This document shows, piece after piece, positions 1-9,104 of a stretch of DNA of 12,572 nucleotides. The first letter of the stretch is position 1; each line of letters begins with the position of its first letter. This DNA comes from Phoronis ovalis (taxonomy: Eukaryota > Phoronida > Phoronidae). Location of the stretch: positions 1-12,572 of the forward strand of contig JAOXYB010044026.1 in the NCBI GenBank assembly GCA_028565635.1, written 5' to 3'. Below the pieces are notes generated by a model. It had not been told where the DNA came from and searched no databases. It saw only the letters and a program-made list of their open reading frames with translations. Made by a program: the position numbers and the translations under genes.

Positions 1-40
1 TATATGTGTATATGTGTGTGTATGTGTGTATGTGTGTGTA

Positions 41-77
<37 letters not shown>

Positions 78-124
78 TATATTCACATATACACATGTAT
101 ATACATGTATATATATATATATAT
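1..124. repeat. TG/TA dinucleotide microsatellite
   Basis: The stretch starts as interrupted (TG)n with TA steps and changes near base 58 into (TA)n. It contains a 16-bp perfect palindrome at 93-108 (ACATGTATATACATGT). Almost every step alternates pyrimidine and purine, so it could adopt Z-DNA or cruciform structure under torsion. The apparent short reading frame here is only Cys/Val/Met/Tyr/Ile repetition read from the dinucleotides and is not a gene. Confidence 0.95.
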
Positions 125-345
125 GCAGAAAGCGAATTGAAGTCGCTTCGTGTCCACACTTGCAAGTTAAGTCGCTAAAACTTTTATAAAGCACTTCAGG
201 AAAAAGTTAATCCACCTTGGGAGGATTAATTTTTGCTTGAAGCCCTTTATTTTAATGCTCTTGAAGCGAATTATTTGCCTACACATTAGAGGCTGAAGCG
301 CTTTATTATAGAGTGCTCTATTATGAAGCGCCCTAAGTGATAAGT
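125..345. repeat. Cluster of hairpins and ~30-bp direct repeats (TGAAGC motif)
   Basis: Four copies of TGAAGC (the last three TGAAGCG) begin at 238, 262, 294 and 324, spaced 24, 32 and 30 bp; the first and third are followed by CTTTATT-like sequence. An inverted repeat TTAATCC/GGATTAA lies at 207-213 and 223-229 with a 9-base loop. ATAGAG/CTCTAT lies at 308-313 and 316-321 with a 2-base loop. AAGCGA and TCGCTT flank a short spacer near 130-150. Such density suggests a degenerate short mobile or satellite-like element next to the microsatellite. I found no terminal inverted repeats or target-site duplication, so the class is unknown. Confidence 0.5.
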
Positions 346-1850
346 GTAAATGGGCCTATTAATAAATTTTTTTAGGTCTACTTAGTAAATACACTGCTTA
401 GTACTTACTTAATACCCTTTCTAGTTACAGTTTTTATGTGAATGAAAATAATACTTTATTTGTCATTGTAAATTGAATCACTATATTTATTAACTGTTGA
501 ACCACTGAAAGAAAAGTTTGTATTCTTTTGACATTGTTATTAATATATGTAGAATCAAACACAAAAAAGTAAGGCAAATAATTTCGTGTTCTCTGGTTGT
601 TTTTAATAAACTGTAATAAATTGTACTTAATAGATGTAAACTGTTTTACTCATTATGTACCATTCAACAGCTATTGTTTTATAAATATTTTGAAATTAGG
701 TGCTATTTATAATCATTAAATTATTCATATCAAATATTTTTATGTAACTTGGGAGTAATATTCATGTCTGGTTTTACCTGTGGGTATGACATTTATTGCA
801 ATTGTTGATATGTATGGATACTTCTTGGTAAAAATAGAAATAATACTAATATTTTTCTTTCCTAATTAATACTGTATATAGATAAATAGATTGTATATCC
901 ATCTTTTTAGACACATACTACATCACAGTAAGTGCTCAATGCATCTTGACAAAAAAGTATATATAATAAGCAAAATTGTTTTCTGCATTTGTGTAATGAC
1001 ACCTAATTGATATAATATGCAAATTAGAATGTCTCTGCATTTGATTCATTCTGGAAATGTCATTTCAAAATTGAGCTCCAATGATGATAGTTAAAAAAAT
1101 GTTTGGGTTAAGGTTTAACACTAGCTAGGTACACAGTTGTATTCCAGAAGTAATGAATTGTTGGATTTAAACCTGTTTAATAAGTGAACAAGTTTGGTGT
1201 TTGTTTCAAATTTATAGCAAGTTGTCTATAAAGGAATGGAGATATATACAATAATTGAATTGTTCACAGCATTATTTTACCTTGTGTAGATGCAAATTTC
1301 TGATTGTTTCACTGGAAATTCTATTTCCATAAGTTCACAAATGTATATTTAGGACTAGATTTGTTTTATGTCTTCTTAATATTGTGCAAATCAATAGATT
1401 TCCTATTTTAATACATTTTAGCTATACACTGCTTTAGTTCTAAATGTTCTATATTCATATACTCTAACAATAAAGTATCTTCTATTTATATGTATTAAAT
1501 TGTGTATCTGCCACTTGTAAATGTTAGTTATACTTGGTAAAAATTGTGTCACATTGTGAAATACTATTGTTTTAAATGTCAGTGGGAGATTTACTGGCTT
1601 CTCATGTCATGCATTGTATGATTGCATGTTTTTGTTGGGGCTAAAGGTTAATGTTTGCTAGCTGCTCTTACACTTTATTAGTCAGAAATTACCTTTTTTT
1701 AGGATCCCTTATATGATGTGTTCTTTACTGGCAACTACAGAAGATAATTACATGGATTAGCAACATATTTTAAGTCATTCCCTATTTCTGTCTGTCTCTT
1801 ATACTATCTATTCCTTCAAGAAACTCATGTATACTATTCTTTATTTTCAG
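346..1850 (+). other. AT-rich non-coding DNA, probably intron upstream of the large exon
   Basis: I see no open frame of useful length, no repeat and no RNA gene here. AATAAA-like words (for example 1469-1474) are expected by chance at this composition. The 3' end has the features of an intron end: a pyrimidine-rich stretch from about 1778 and TTATTTTCAG ending at 1850. A second, weaker acceptor-like sequence, a T run followed by AG, ends at 1702. Another, CTTCAAG, ends at 1820. No 5' splice site or exon could be placed between 346 and 1850, so the intron probably begins outside the window or in the repeat-rich left edge. A promoter in this interval is not excluded. Confidence 0.55.
1836..1850 (+). 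other. 3' splice site (intron acceptor)
   Basis: The pyrimidine-rich tract ends in TTTATTTTCAG, with the AG at 1849-1850, and is followed by the exon base T at 1851. From this junction the three frames close at 1908-1910 (TAG), 1858-1860 (TAA, the frame of the long coding region) and 1886-1888 (TAA). An upstream coding exon spliced here therefore could not be fused to the long frame. The AG at 1861 or 1863 could be minor alternative acceptors that bypass the stop at 1858, but they lie beyond the better CAG. Use of the AG at 1820 would retain an extra ATG at 1827 whose frame runs to 1910, past the main start. Confidence 0.7.
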
Positions 1851-1867
1851 TTACCTGTAAGAGGTGC

Positions 1868-1888
1868 ATGTGGAAATATTCAGCATAA
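1868..1888 (+). promoter_or_regulatory. Six-codon upstream ORF ending on the main start codon
   Basis: If the exon begins at 1851, the first ATG in it is at 1868. It encodes M-W-K-Y-S-A and stops with TAA at 1886-1888. The last A of the stop is the first A of the main ATG (1888-1890), giving the TAATG arrangement. The upstream ATG has T at -3 (weak context) and the main ATG has A at -3 (favourable). Leaky scanning or termination-reinitiation could both deliver ribosomes to the main frame. A regulatory role is inference; the geometry is directly visible. Confidence 0.5.
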
Positions 1889-4800
1889 TGTTAGAGCGAC
1901 ATTCAAATAGAAATCCTAAACAAGATTTATATCCATCAATTTATGCAGAAATTAAACATGATGCATTTAAAAGACGACTTGGTAAATGCCGATGTCCTAA
2001 GTGTATAACTGTCTTAACATCTGAGGACTTCGGTACAGTTACACGAGCAGACTCTCCGATTAATTCAGACAGATCTCTTTCGAAAGACAGTTATACAAAT
2101 ATAACTGGTCAAACTGACACTTCTGACAAAAACATAGAATCAAATGGCAAATTAATTTCTCCAATATTAAATGCAGAAGAGAGATATCGTCAGTTGTCAG
2201 GATCTTCTGGGTCTAGCTTTGAACTACCAAGTGATATTTTGGATAAAGATAGTGAGACAGAATTGGAAGTAGTAGGTGTCAAGACATCAAGAAAACGGGC
2301 AAAAAGTATGAATGGCCTCAAGCCAAGTGACAATTGTCCTACCCTTGTGAATATGCTGCAAGGAGGACTATCTAATGAACAAGAAAGAAATAGGACAAAA
2401 ATGGAATGTAGTGCTAAAAATCAGCAACAAGTTGCATTTAGGACTATGAATGAGAGCATTAATGCTGTTGTTGCAGTCTGTGCACCAGAAGTTATTCACA
2501 ATAGCTCACTGACTAAAAAAGATGTTGAATGTTCAGATGTGCTTAAGAATGGAGACTTGTTTGTTAATCAGCAAGCAATACTGTTGAGAAATAAAAACAG
2601 TGGTATATCCAAAACTGCAAATATAAGTAGTCCACTTAATATCATGGAACAAAATAAAAATGACTGCGTTATATCACATAACCAAGGTTTATCGTGCCAT
2701 TTTAACTCATTGCAAAGAAGATACACAAGTGCTCATGATCAAGAAAGGCCCTTAGATTTATCAGTTTCAAAAAATAAACCTATGAATTTAACAAACTCTC
2801 AGAAAAGGACTGTTGATAGTAGACCTCCTCCATGTATTCCAGTTAATCAGATACCACATTATGGAACTGTGCGTACCTCATCAGCAGTCCTTGTGCCACA
2901 AAATAATACATTTCCGCATGGTGGCATGCAAAACTTTGGAATTAGACCAGGACAGTCAAACGTATATCACAAGACCCCTGATGCTAACAGTTACCAACAT
3001 GTTAATTGTGCTACTGCCATGCCACAAAATCGGTATGGACATCATTCGTCCTTTCCTGCAATGCAAAACCAGTATGTCAACCAATCATCTGACCAGATGC
3101 ATCAGAGTAAAATACCATATGTCGTGTATAATCCTTCAGATAATAGAACTTATGATCAGCAGGGTAATCCTGTACTGATTCAGTATTGCCCTTCTAGAAG
3201 TGATACAGGTACGTATCCTGCAAGACATTCTCTACCACCAAATGTACCTAATCAACCACAACAGAGATTTATTCCTCCTCATCAACATTATCCAATATTT
3301 TTACCTGCAGCTGACAACAGAGTGGATTCCCGATATGAACAAAGACATCCACGTATACCCTCGCAACAGTATGTTAGACCACCGACTGCATCATACTCTC
3401 CAAATCATCGCTGGGCCAATGTGATGACAGCAGAATCTTATCCAAAAGCTTGCAGCCCCCATGTATTGAATAACAGACAACAAGCTGTTGTTACAGAATT
3501 GCAAACAAAAATACTTAATTCCAAAGAAAAAGGGCCTGGAAATCCTATGATTTGCAAAACTGCAATAATCAGTTCAGAGAATACCTTAAGATTTCAAAGT
3601 GAAACTCCACCTATTTCAGCGTATGGTACTACAGCTACAGCTACAAGCAATAATGTTATAGCCCACTCCAGAGACATAAGGCACGACATTTGTTGGGATA
3701 ATATAACCAGTCAAAAAAATAGTTTTTCAACCAAAAACAGTGATGTGGCCCTGGCAACGAATATGGTTTTGACAAATCCTGCTACAACAGCATCAAATGT
3801 TCCCATGACAAGCATTGTTACAGCATCATCAAATATGAACCCTCTTTGCATGGCAACAAAGAGTAACATGGACACATTAAATATTCTTAGAAATACTAAT
3901 GGACTATCAAATGGTGATGTAACTGCCACTACTTATGTTATGCATACAAGCACAGCAAGTTGTGTGTCCAATACTATGCCTTTGACGACATGTATTGTTT
4001 CTCCGGTTACAAATGTGCACAGTGCTCTGTCAACTAAAACTGGTAGTTGTGCATCATGTACAAAGTCGAACAGTAAGCCTAATGGTATTCCAAATGAAAA
4101 TGTACACACTCAAATGATTAGTCCAGATGAAACAGTTAATAGTCCAGAAATCCCTGCTGGCATACCAAAGGAGACTATTTTAATGGGTATAGATGTCACA
4201 GCTAAAGAATCTTTGCAGAATCATGTGTTCAGTAAAGATATCATAGCAAGCAATGTCGCTTCTTTGGCAACCAGTGAGCAACATACTGTGCCAGTTGCTG
4301 ATGTTGGTATAGACAAACAATGTGGAGTTTCTTACAAAATTAAAAAACTTTACAAACAGGATACTGTGACAGGAAATGACTGTGTGACTGAAAGTGGCAG
4401 TGTACATGAAAGTGAAGCCATAACTAAAACACTCCAAGATAAACCTGACATTCCGATAACAGTTGAAAAAATTTCTGAACAATCTGACATCAGTCAGACT
4501 TCATCTATTTCTGCTACGTGTCAAAATGCTGTGGAACACTCTTCAGCAAATTTGATAACAAGCGGACATTATGATGAACCAGCTTTTGTTGACATTTGCA
4601 GCGAACATCCTAAACAAAAATCAAAACCTCCACAGAAAAAGAAAACAAGTGGAAAAAAAGTTAAACGCCAACCTAAACTAAAATACTGCAATTCATCTCT
4701 TCAGAACAAACCTAAGACAAAAAGAAGTTTTTGGAAAGTCAAACTTTCAGGTTCTAAAAATTCTAGATACTGTTCAGCAAAAATTGTTCTGAAAAGCTCA

Positions 4801-7800
4801 GAATCTTGTAAAGATTCAGGAAAGACACATAAGAAACAAAGGCATACTGGTAATAAGTCTTCAAAAGATTCAAGTAAACTGTGTAGAAAACAGAAAACTT
4901 TGAAAAAGAAATCTCAGAAAAGAGAAAGCAAACAGAGTAAGAATCATTGTAACTACATACAATCAGACAATGATACTGTTGGTTATCACACTGATGAAGA
5001 TGATCTACATCAAGCTGATAAAAATGTTGATATTGAAACTGTTGGATACAATGAAGATGCAAATAATGTTGAAGTTCTTGAAAATCTTGCTTACGATATC
5101 AGAACAGGTGATATGTTGCATGGAGATTTTGCTCAGGGAGAAACATGGGAGGTTACAGAATATGGCAAAAATATCATTGGTGAACAATCCGAAATTTGGG
5201 ATGGAAGGATCTCAGATACAGCAAATGAAAGTCCCGTGAAAAAGGGCAAAAAATGCAATGAAAATGGTGAAATAGACCCTGAAATGCCAAAGATTGTATG
5301 GTTTGGAAGCTTATCTAACCATGCTTTCAATTCAGATGAGCAAATAGAAAAGTCATGCTATAGTAACAAAAATACTGATGTAAAAACAGGAGTTGACACC
5401 AGTGTTATGTCAAATGGTTTAGTAATAAGTCCTCAAAGCAGTCCCAGATGCACTGTTGCTGAAACACCTAAGTCAGTGAATGAAACAGTACTTCCAGAAG
5501 AAGCAAATGAAATGCCTATTCTAGAGAAAATGGAACCTACTAGTCAAGATAATACAAATCATGTTGCAAAGGAAAGTTGTGGCTATAATAATGTTACTGT
5601 TGCTCTAACATTTAATCAGTCTAAAGGTGTGATTGAAATTTTGAGTGAAACAGCAACAGAAAGCGTAGATATTCATGCTGTATCTTTAGCTTCTCCAAGG
5701 CATAACACTATTGAAAATGATGGGTCTGTGCCAAGTTATAACGAAAGTGGCAACATAATCAGAAATGAAATGTCTCAAATAAGTAATGTGAATTCAATTG
5801 AAAATGGTGCTCTTTCGGCAAACATAACAGGCAATAAAGGTTGCAACATTGAACTGTGTGACGGTGGAGTTAATGTCACAAAAGCAAAAAACCAAACCAA
5901 ACTTGTCAATCCGTCAAAAGAATGGGTATTTTCTCCCATAAAAGCCAAATTATTGAAATCGAAATTTTTAGAACTTTCCTCAAAGTTGCAAAGCAAGACA
6001 CATGTGGATCAATTAAATAAGCCAGTAGTTACTGACAATCAGGAAAATGATACAAGTATTAGTAAAGAAAGAAACATTTGGGATTCTCTAAGGAAACTTT
6101 CAGATTCAGATGAAAGAACAGCTGCTAAGAAATCAGTTTCAAATCATTTGAAACAAACTCTTGATATTGAAAACAAAAAATATTCTGCAGACTCACAAAT
6201 AGAACACCATAACAATAAGCAAACTGCTGCCATGGTTCAAAGTGGAGGCCAAGATGGGTTTGATGATATGGCAGGTATTATGATAGCGGAGCAAAATGAA
6301 AACTGTGATAAAGAGACAACTGTCATAGAGATACAAAGTAAGATTGGTGAGAAGATTGTCTCTATAGGATCACAGAAAAGTAACAATGGTAATGATCAGG
6401 TCATTGTGAATGATGCACAAGATAAAAGTGACATCAGCAGCAATCATGATAATGTGGACTGTGTGAATGATATAAAACAAAGCACTACTTATAGCAGTAG
6501 TTCTTGGAAAAAATCTAATGCTTCTAGAAAAACACAGAAGAAATACAAAGGCAGTATGTTTATGGGGTTGCTGTTAAGCAGAATTGATTCCCAAACCGGG
6601 AAAGATGGTACACCTCGTGTTCATGATAAGAATTGTGTCAGAAAGCATGAAGGCTTAAATGTTGCTTTGTCCAGTTCCACCAAAAAACCTAAGCTAAATA
6701 TTAAAGTAAACAGCGATCAGTTTCCAGATGGAAAACAGGTGAGAGTGAAACATATGAATTTAATTGCAAATGTTTCCAGAAAATATAACAGTCGTCAACG
6801 TTATAAATCAAAGACTGAAATTGTTTCTGTACATCTAAACAAGAATGATTTACGAACTAACAAAGAAAAATTGTGTCCTAGTTTAGCAAATGAAAATTGC
6901 GATAGTATTCATGTATTTGAAGCGAAACACAGAAAATGTGTTAAACGTCGTGCGGAAAGTTCCAGCAAAAGTAATGAAAATGTAAGTGCAAACCTCTTGC
7001 AAAGTAGAAAAGGAAGCTACCAAAAGTCCACTAATGTCGCAAAACGACAGAAAAAAGATTCTGTATCTTTGAAACAAGTTGTCCATGCTAATACTGCTAT
7101 AAAACAAAGTAACGGTGATGTACAAGCCGACAAAGATAGTCTTGTTTCAAAATTCAAAGTATTGCATTCAAATGCTGAAAAGGATGAGTCGAACCTTGAC
7201 CAGAAATTTGGAAAGTACTTTCTGGTTCAAAATCAAAAACACAAAAACTATGGATACCAGATCATTGATTGTGAAAAAATTTCGAGCACGCAAAATCTTA
7301 CTGTTCTGCATAAAGGTACATTTTCTACACTAATCAAGGACAAAGAATATGCTGGATTGAAAATTGTGAAAGATATTAATCATGAATATACTCATAGTTC
7401 TGTGCTTTACGAGATGTTTAAAGATATTTGCCACATTTCAGAAAAGACTAAAGGTTTAGCCAAGAAACTTCTGCAGTTATTTAAGCTACTCGAAATTGTC
7501 ACAAAACCAATGGCTATCAAAGATCAGGAATTTTATGTTGCCTTTTATGATAGTAAAATTTATCGCACTGGTTTGTTGGTTTCGCTGAAAGATGTGCAAA
7601 AGACATTTACAGAAATATGCAACAAACTACACTGGTTTAATTGGATATCTTTAACCAATGTTTCAGATCCTTTTGTTTTACGTCAAAATGGCAGATATTT
7701 TGTTTCCTTGAACCATGTTCATGACAAATTGTTTGCAAGTGTAAAACTGGGTGCTCTAGAACGGGCCCTGAAGCTTTATAATATTGTCATGCCGTTTGCA

Positions 7801-7926
7801 TCTGAACGAGAAAAACACCAGTTGCAGAAGAAATTGCCAAATTTGATGTCTTATTGCAAAATCGTGCCCATTGATGAGTTGTCGAGTCATCTTCAACTGC
7901 TGAAACTATATTTGCATGTTAGGTAA
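1888..7926 (+). CDS. Large putative nuclear protein with CtBP-binding motif and unknown C-terminal domain (2012 aa)
   Basis: I do not recognise this gene. It is 2012 codons without interruption in AT-rich DNA. I chose ATG 1888 because the frame is closed by TAA at 1858, it has A at -3, and the next in-frame ATG would lose the N-terminal motif. The frame is open from 1861, but the GTG at 1864 is not a credible eukaryotic start. Residue landmarks: C34/C36/C39 form CxCxxC after a basic stretch; RKRAK 135-139; PLDLS 288-292, the consensus that docks on CtBP corepressors, with PMNLT at 298-302; Pro/Gln/Tyr/His/Asn-rich 312-510; Thr/Ser/Asn-rich ~572-731; Lys-rich ~908-1017 with nuclear-localisation-like clusters from 913; TVGY at 1030-1033 and 1051-1054 in an acidic context; a helical-looking Lys/Leu segment ~1345-1370. 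Residues 1772-2012 are rich in aromatic and aliphatic residues and look folded, with LFKLL (LxxLL-like) at 1864-1868 and W1916/W1919. No signal peptide or membrane segment is seen. A nuclear corepressor scaffold is inference. A distant LCOR/PALI-type protein is only a weak possibility, because I see no Pipsqueak-type helix-turn-helix. Confidence 0.87.
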   Translation: MLERHSNRNPKQDLYPSIYAEIKHDAFKRRLGKCRCPKCITVLTSEDFGTVTRADSPINSDRSLSKDSYTNITGQTDTSDKNIESNGKLISPILNAEERYRQLSGSSGSSFELPSDILDKDSETELEVVGVKTSRKRAKSMNGLKPSDNCPTLVNMLQGGLSNEQERNRTKMECSAKNQQQVAFRTMNESINAVVAVCAPEVIHNSSLTKKDVECSDVLKNGDLFVNQQAILLRNKNSGISKTANISSPLNIMEQNKNDCVISHNQGLSCHFNSLQRRYTSAHDQERPLDLSVSKNKPMNLTNSQKRTVDSRPPPCIPVNQIPHYGTVRTSSAVLVPQNNTFPHGGMQNFGIRPGQSNVYHKTPDANSYQHVNCATAMPQNRYGHHSSFPAMQNQYVNQSSDQMHQSKIPYVVYNPSDNRTYDQQGNPVLIQYCPSRSDTGTYPARHSLPPNVPNQPQQRFIPPHQHYPIFLPAADNRVDSRYEQRHPRIPSQQYVRPPTASYSPNHRWANVMTAESYPKACSPHVLNNRQQAVVTELQTKILNSKEKGPGNPMICKTAIISSENTLRFQSETPPISAYGTTATATSNNVIAHSRDIRHDICWDNITSQKNSFSTKNSDVALATNMVLTNPATTASNVPMTSIVTASSNMNPLCMATKSNMDTLNILRNTNGLSNGDVTATTYVMHTSTASCVSNTMPLTTCIVSPVTNVHSALSTKTGSCASCTKSNSKPNGIPNENVHTQMISPDETVNSPEIPAGIPKETILMGIDVTAKESLQNHVFSKDIIASNVASLATSEQHTVPVADVGIDKQCGVSYKIKKLYKQDTVTGNDCVTESGSVHESEAITKTLQDKPDIPITVEKISEQSDISQTSSISATCQNAVEHSSANLITSGHYDEPAFVDICSEHPKQKSKPPQKKKTSGKKVKRQPKLKYCNSSLQNKPKTKRSFWKVKLSGSKNSRYCSAKIVLKSSESCKDSGKTHKKQRHTGNKSSKDSSKLCRKQKTLKKKSQKRESKQSKNHCNYIQSDNDTVGYHTDEDDLHQADKNVDIETVGYNEDANNVEVLENLAYDIRTGDMLHGDFAQGETWEVTEYGKNIIGEQSEIWDGRISDTANESPVKKGKKCNENGEIDPEMPKIVWFGSLSNHAFNSDEQIEKSCYSNKNTDVKTGVDTSVMSNGLVISPQSSPRCTVAETPKSVNETVLPEEANEMPILEKMEPTSQDNTNHVAKESCGYNNVTVALTFNQSKGVIEILSETATESVDIHAVSLASPRHNTIENDGSVPSYNESGNIIRNEMSQISNVNSIENGALSANITGNKGCNIELCDGGVNVTKAKNQTKLVNPSKEWVFSPIKAKLLKSKFLELSSKLQSKTHVDQLNKPVVTDNQENDTSISKERNIWDSLRKLSDSDERTAAKKSVSNHLKQTLDIENKKYSADSQIEHHNNKQTAAMVQSGGQDGFDDMAGIMIAEQNENCDKETTVIEIQSKIGEKIVSIGSQKSNNGNDQVIVNDAQDKSDISSNHDNVDCVNDIKQSTTYSSSSWKKSNASRKTQKKYKGSMFMGLLLSRIDSQTGKDGTPRVHDKNCVRKHEGLNVALSSSTKKPKLNIKVNSDQFPDGKQVRVKHMNLIANVSRKYNSRQRYKSKTEIVSVHLNKNDLRTNKEKLCPSLANENCDSIHVFEAKHRKCVKRRAESSSKSNENVSANLLQSRKGSYQKSTNVAKRQKKDSVSLKQVVHANTAIKQSNGDVQADKDSLVSKFKVLHSNAEKDESNLDQKFGKYFLVQNQKHKNYGYQIIDCEKISSTQNLTVLHKGTFSTLIKDKEYAGLKIVKDINHEYTHSSVLYEMFKDICHISEKTKGLAKKLLQLFKLLEIVTKPMAIKDQEFYVAFYDSKIYRTGLLVSLKDVQKTFTEICNKLHWFNWISLTNVSDPFVLRQNGRYFVSLNHVHDKLFASVKLGALERALKLYNIVMPFASEREKHQLQKKLPNLMSYCKIVPIDELSSHLQLLKLYLHVR
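7921..7926 (+). other. Stop codon overlapping a 5' splice-site-like sequence
   Basis: The frame ends GTT AGG TAA TTC. The same bases read AG|GTAATT, an acceptable match to a 5' splice site with the junction after 7922. If this donor were used, the TAA would be intronic and the protein would continue in another exon, perhaps outside the window. No strong acceptor with a continuing frame was found nearby, and the C-terminal domain does not look cut off, so a true stop is the simpler reading. Confidence 0.3.
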
Positions 7927-9104
7927 TTCGGTTTGTTAACAAGCATTTCAAGAGTTTGATAGTTGCCAGTTAGTTTTAAAAATATATTGTATTCTAGAAT
8001 TCCTTTATACTATGGTATACATTCTCAGAGTAAAATAGTTTCACCCATAAGTCCAAATGTGTGACTTACATATCATTGTATATACGGATATTGTTGTTTT
8101 CAAAAATTAAAAAATACTCGTAGAATGCAACACATTTTGATTGGTTAATTGGTTAACAGTGGTTGTGATTATAGTGCTGTATTTTGATCTCAGTACGTAT
8201 GCTTCTGAAATATGCATTTGTTATTTAAATCTTATAGTTTTGATATATATGGTATACTTTTGTAAGATATGCTGTTTATTATATGGGACCAGTTTCCAGT
8301 ATGTTTGAATCACAATCCATGTTTGAAAAGTATTTTAATTGTTATGATTTGTTCAAAATAGTTTAGACCGCTTTAGAAGAGTATATAACAAAATAATTTT
8401 ATTTGTACTATTATGGAACATCAAATATACAAAATGTAAATATCAGTTGATCTTTTTTGATACCATAAGATGATACTAACATGGTACTGTGTCAAATAAT
8501 GAGTGCTATTTTGTAAAACAGATTAGTTAGTAGCCAATAAAATATAAACATTTCCCTGCGAATGTTACGCAAGTACATTAAACTAGTTTGTGCCAGTTGT
8601 ACAGATCAAACAGTTATATTTTGTGCATAACAATTTTTGGAACCCAATCTTAGAATCAATGTCGAAGTTTTACGATTCCCATAGTTAACTGGATATTATT
8701 GTTTGCTTGTATATTGTTTTCAGTGCTAAGATGCGAATTTGTAAGACATGATTGTTTGATCAGGAAAATAATGTCTGACCCAAGATTTCTTAAATACGCT
8801 CATGCTTCACAGATTGTAACTTGTCATACCTGGCTTGATTTGTGAATATTTTATGCGACTTTTTTCAATTGTATTACATGTCATACATCTTAAGTGTATT
8901 GCTTTAAGTGTCTGATTTTTAGAAATATTTGTGTTGAAAAGTTTTGTTTTGTAAGATGCGAATTGATTTTATGATAATTAAACTCGATTTTTATGACGAG
9001 ACCTGTGATCTGTTGTGCATGCGTCCCTTAACTTTCCCTTGTGCTAATAGCTTTGTAATTGTGAGATCAACTGCATATTAGGCATAGCGCAGATGTGGTC
9101 TAGC
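7927..9104 (+). other. AT-rich 3' UTR and downstream flank
   Basis: There are no open frames of note and no evident repeats. It probably holds the 3' untranslated region of the large gene. Candidate polyadenylation hexamers on the plus strand are ATTAAA near 8106, AATAAA at 8536-8541, ATTAAA at 8577-8582 and ATTAAA at 8977-8982. A further AATAAA at 9226-9231 lies inside the repeat array. Confidence 0.55.
8536..8541 (+). terminator. Candidate polyadenylation signal AATAAA
   Basis: This is the first canonical AATAAA I found after the stop codon, about 610 bases downstream. About 45 bases further is a moderately GT-rich stretch (GTTTGTGCC, AGTTGT) that could serve as the downstream element. ATTAAA at 8577-8582 is a close alternative. 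In DNA this AT-rich such words occur by chance, so the assignment is tentative. Confidence 0.35.

Noticed and set aside
4-189. 61-codon frame across the microsatellite
   Set aside because: Cys/Val/Met/Tyr/Ile repetition is a direct reading of TG/TA dinucleotides.
1864-1887. GTG at 1864 as the start of the large protein
   Set aside because: This extends the frame by eight codons only by using a non-ATG start. In a eukaryote ATG 1888, with A at -3, is the natural start; the extra residues are likely 5' UTR.
3001-3420. Glutamine/proline-rich stretch as a collagen-like or structural repeat
   Set aside because: No periodic unit is visible; it is better described as low-complexity, prion-like composition within one long protein.
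2813-3424. Plus-strand frames at 2813-3178 and 3200-3424 inside the large gene
   Set aside because: They are shadows of the main frame in another phase, with no protein-like pattern of their own.
3711-7125. Several minus-strand frames of 60-100 codons inside the large gene (e.g. 4180-4482, 4763-5062, 6883-7125)
   Set aside because: They are Phe/Cys/Ile-rich antisense reflections of Lys/Asn/Thr/Glu-rich coding sequence, with no support for antisense genes.
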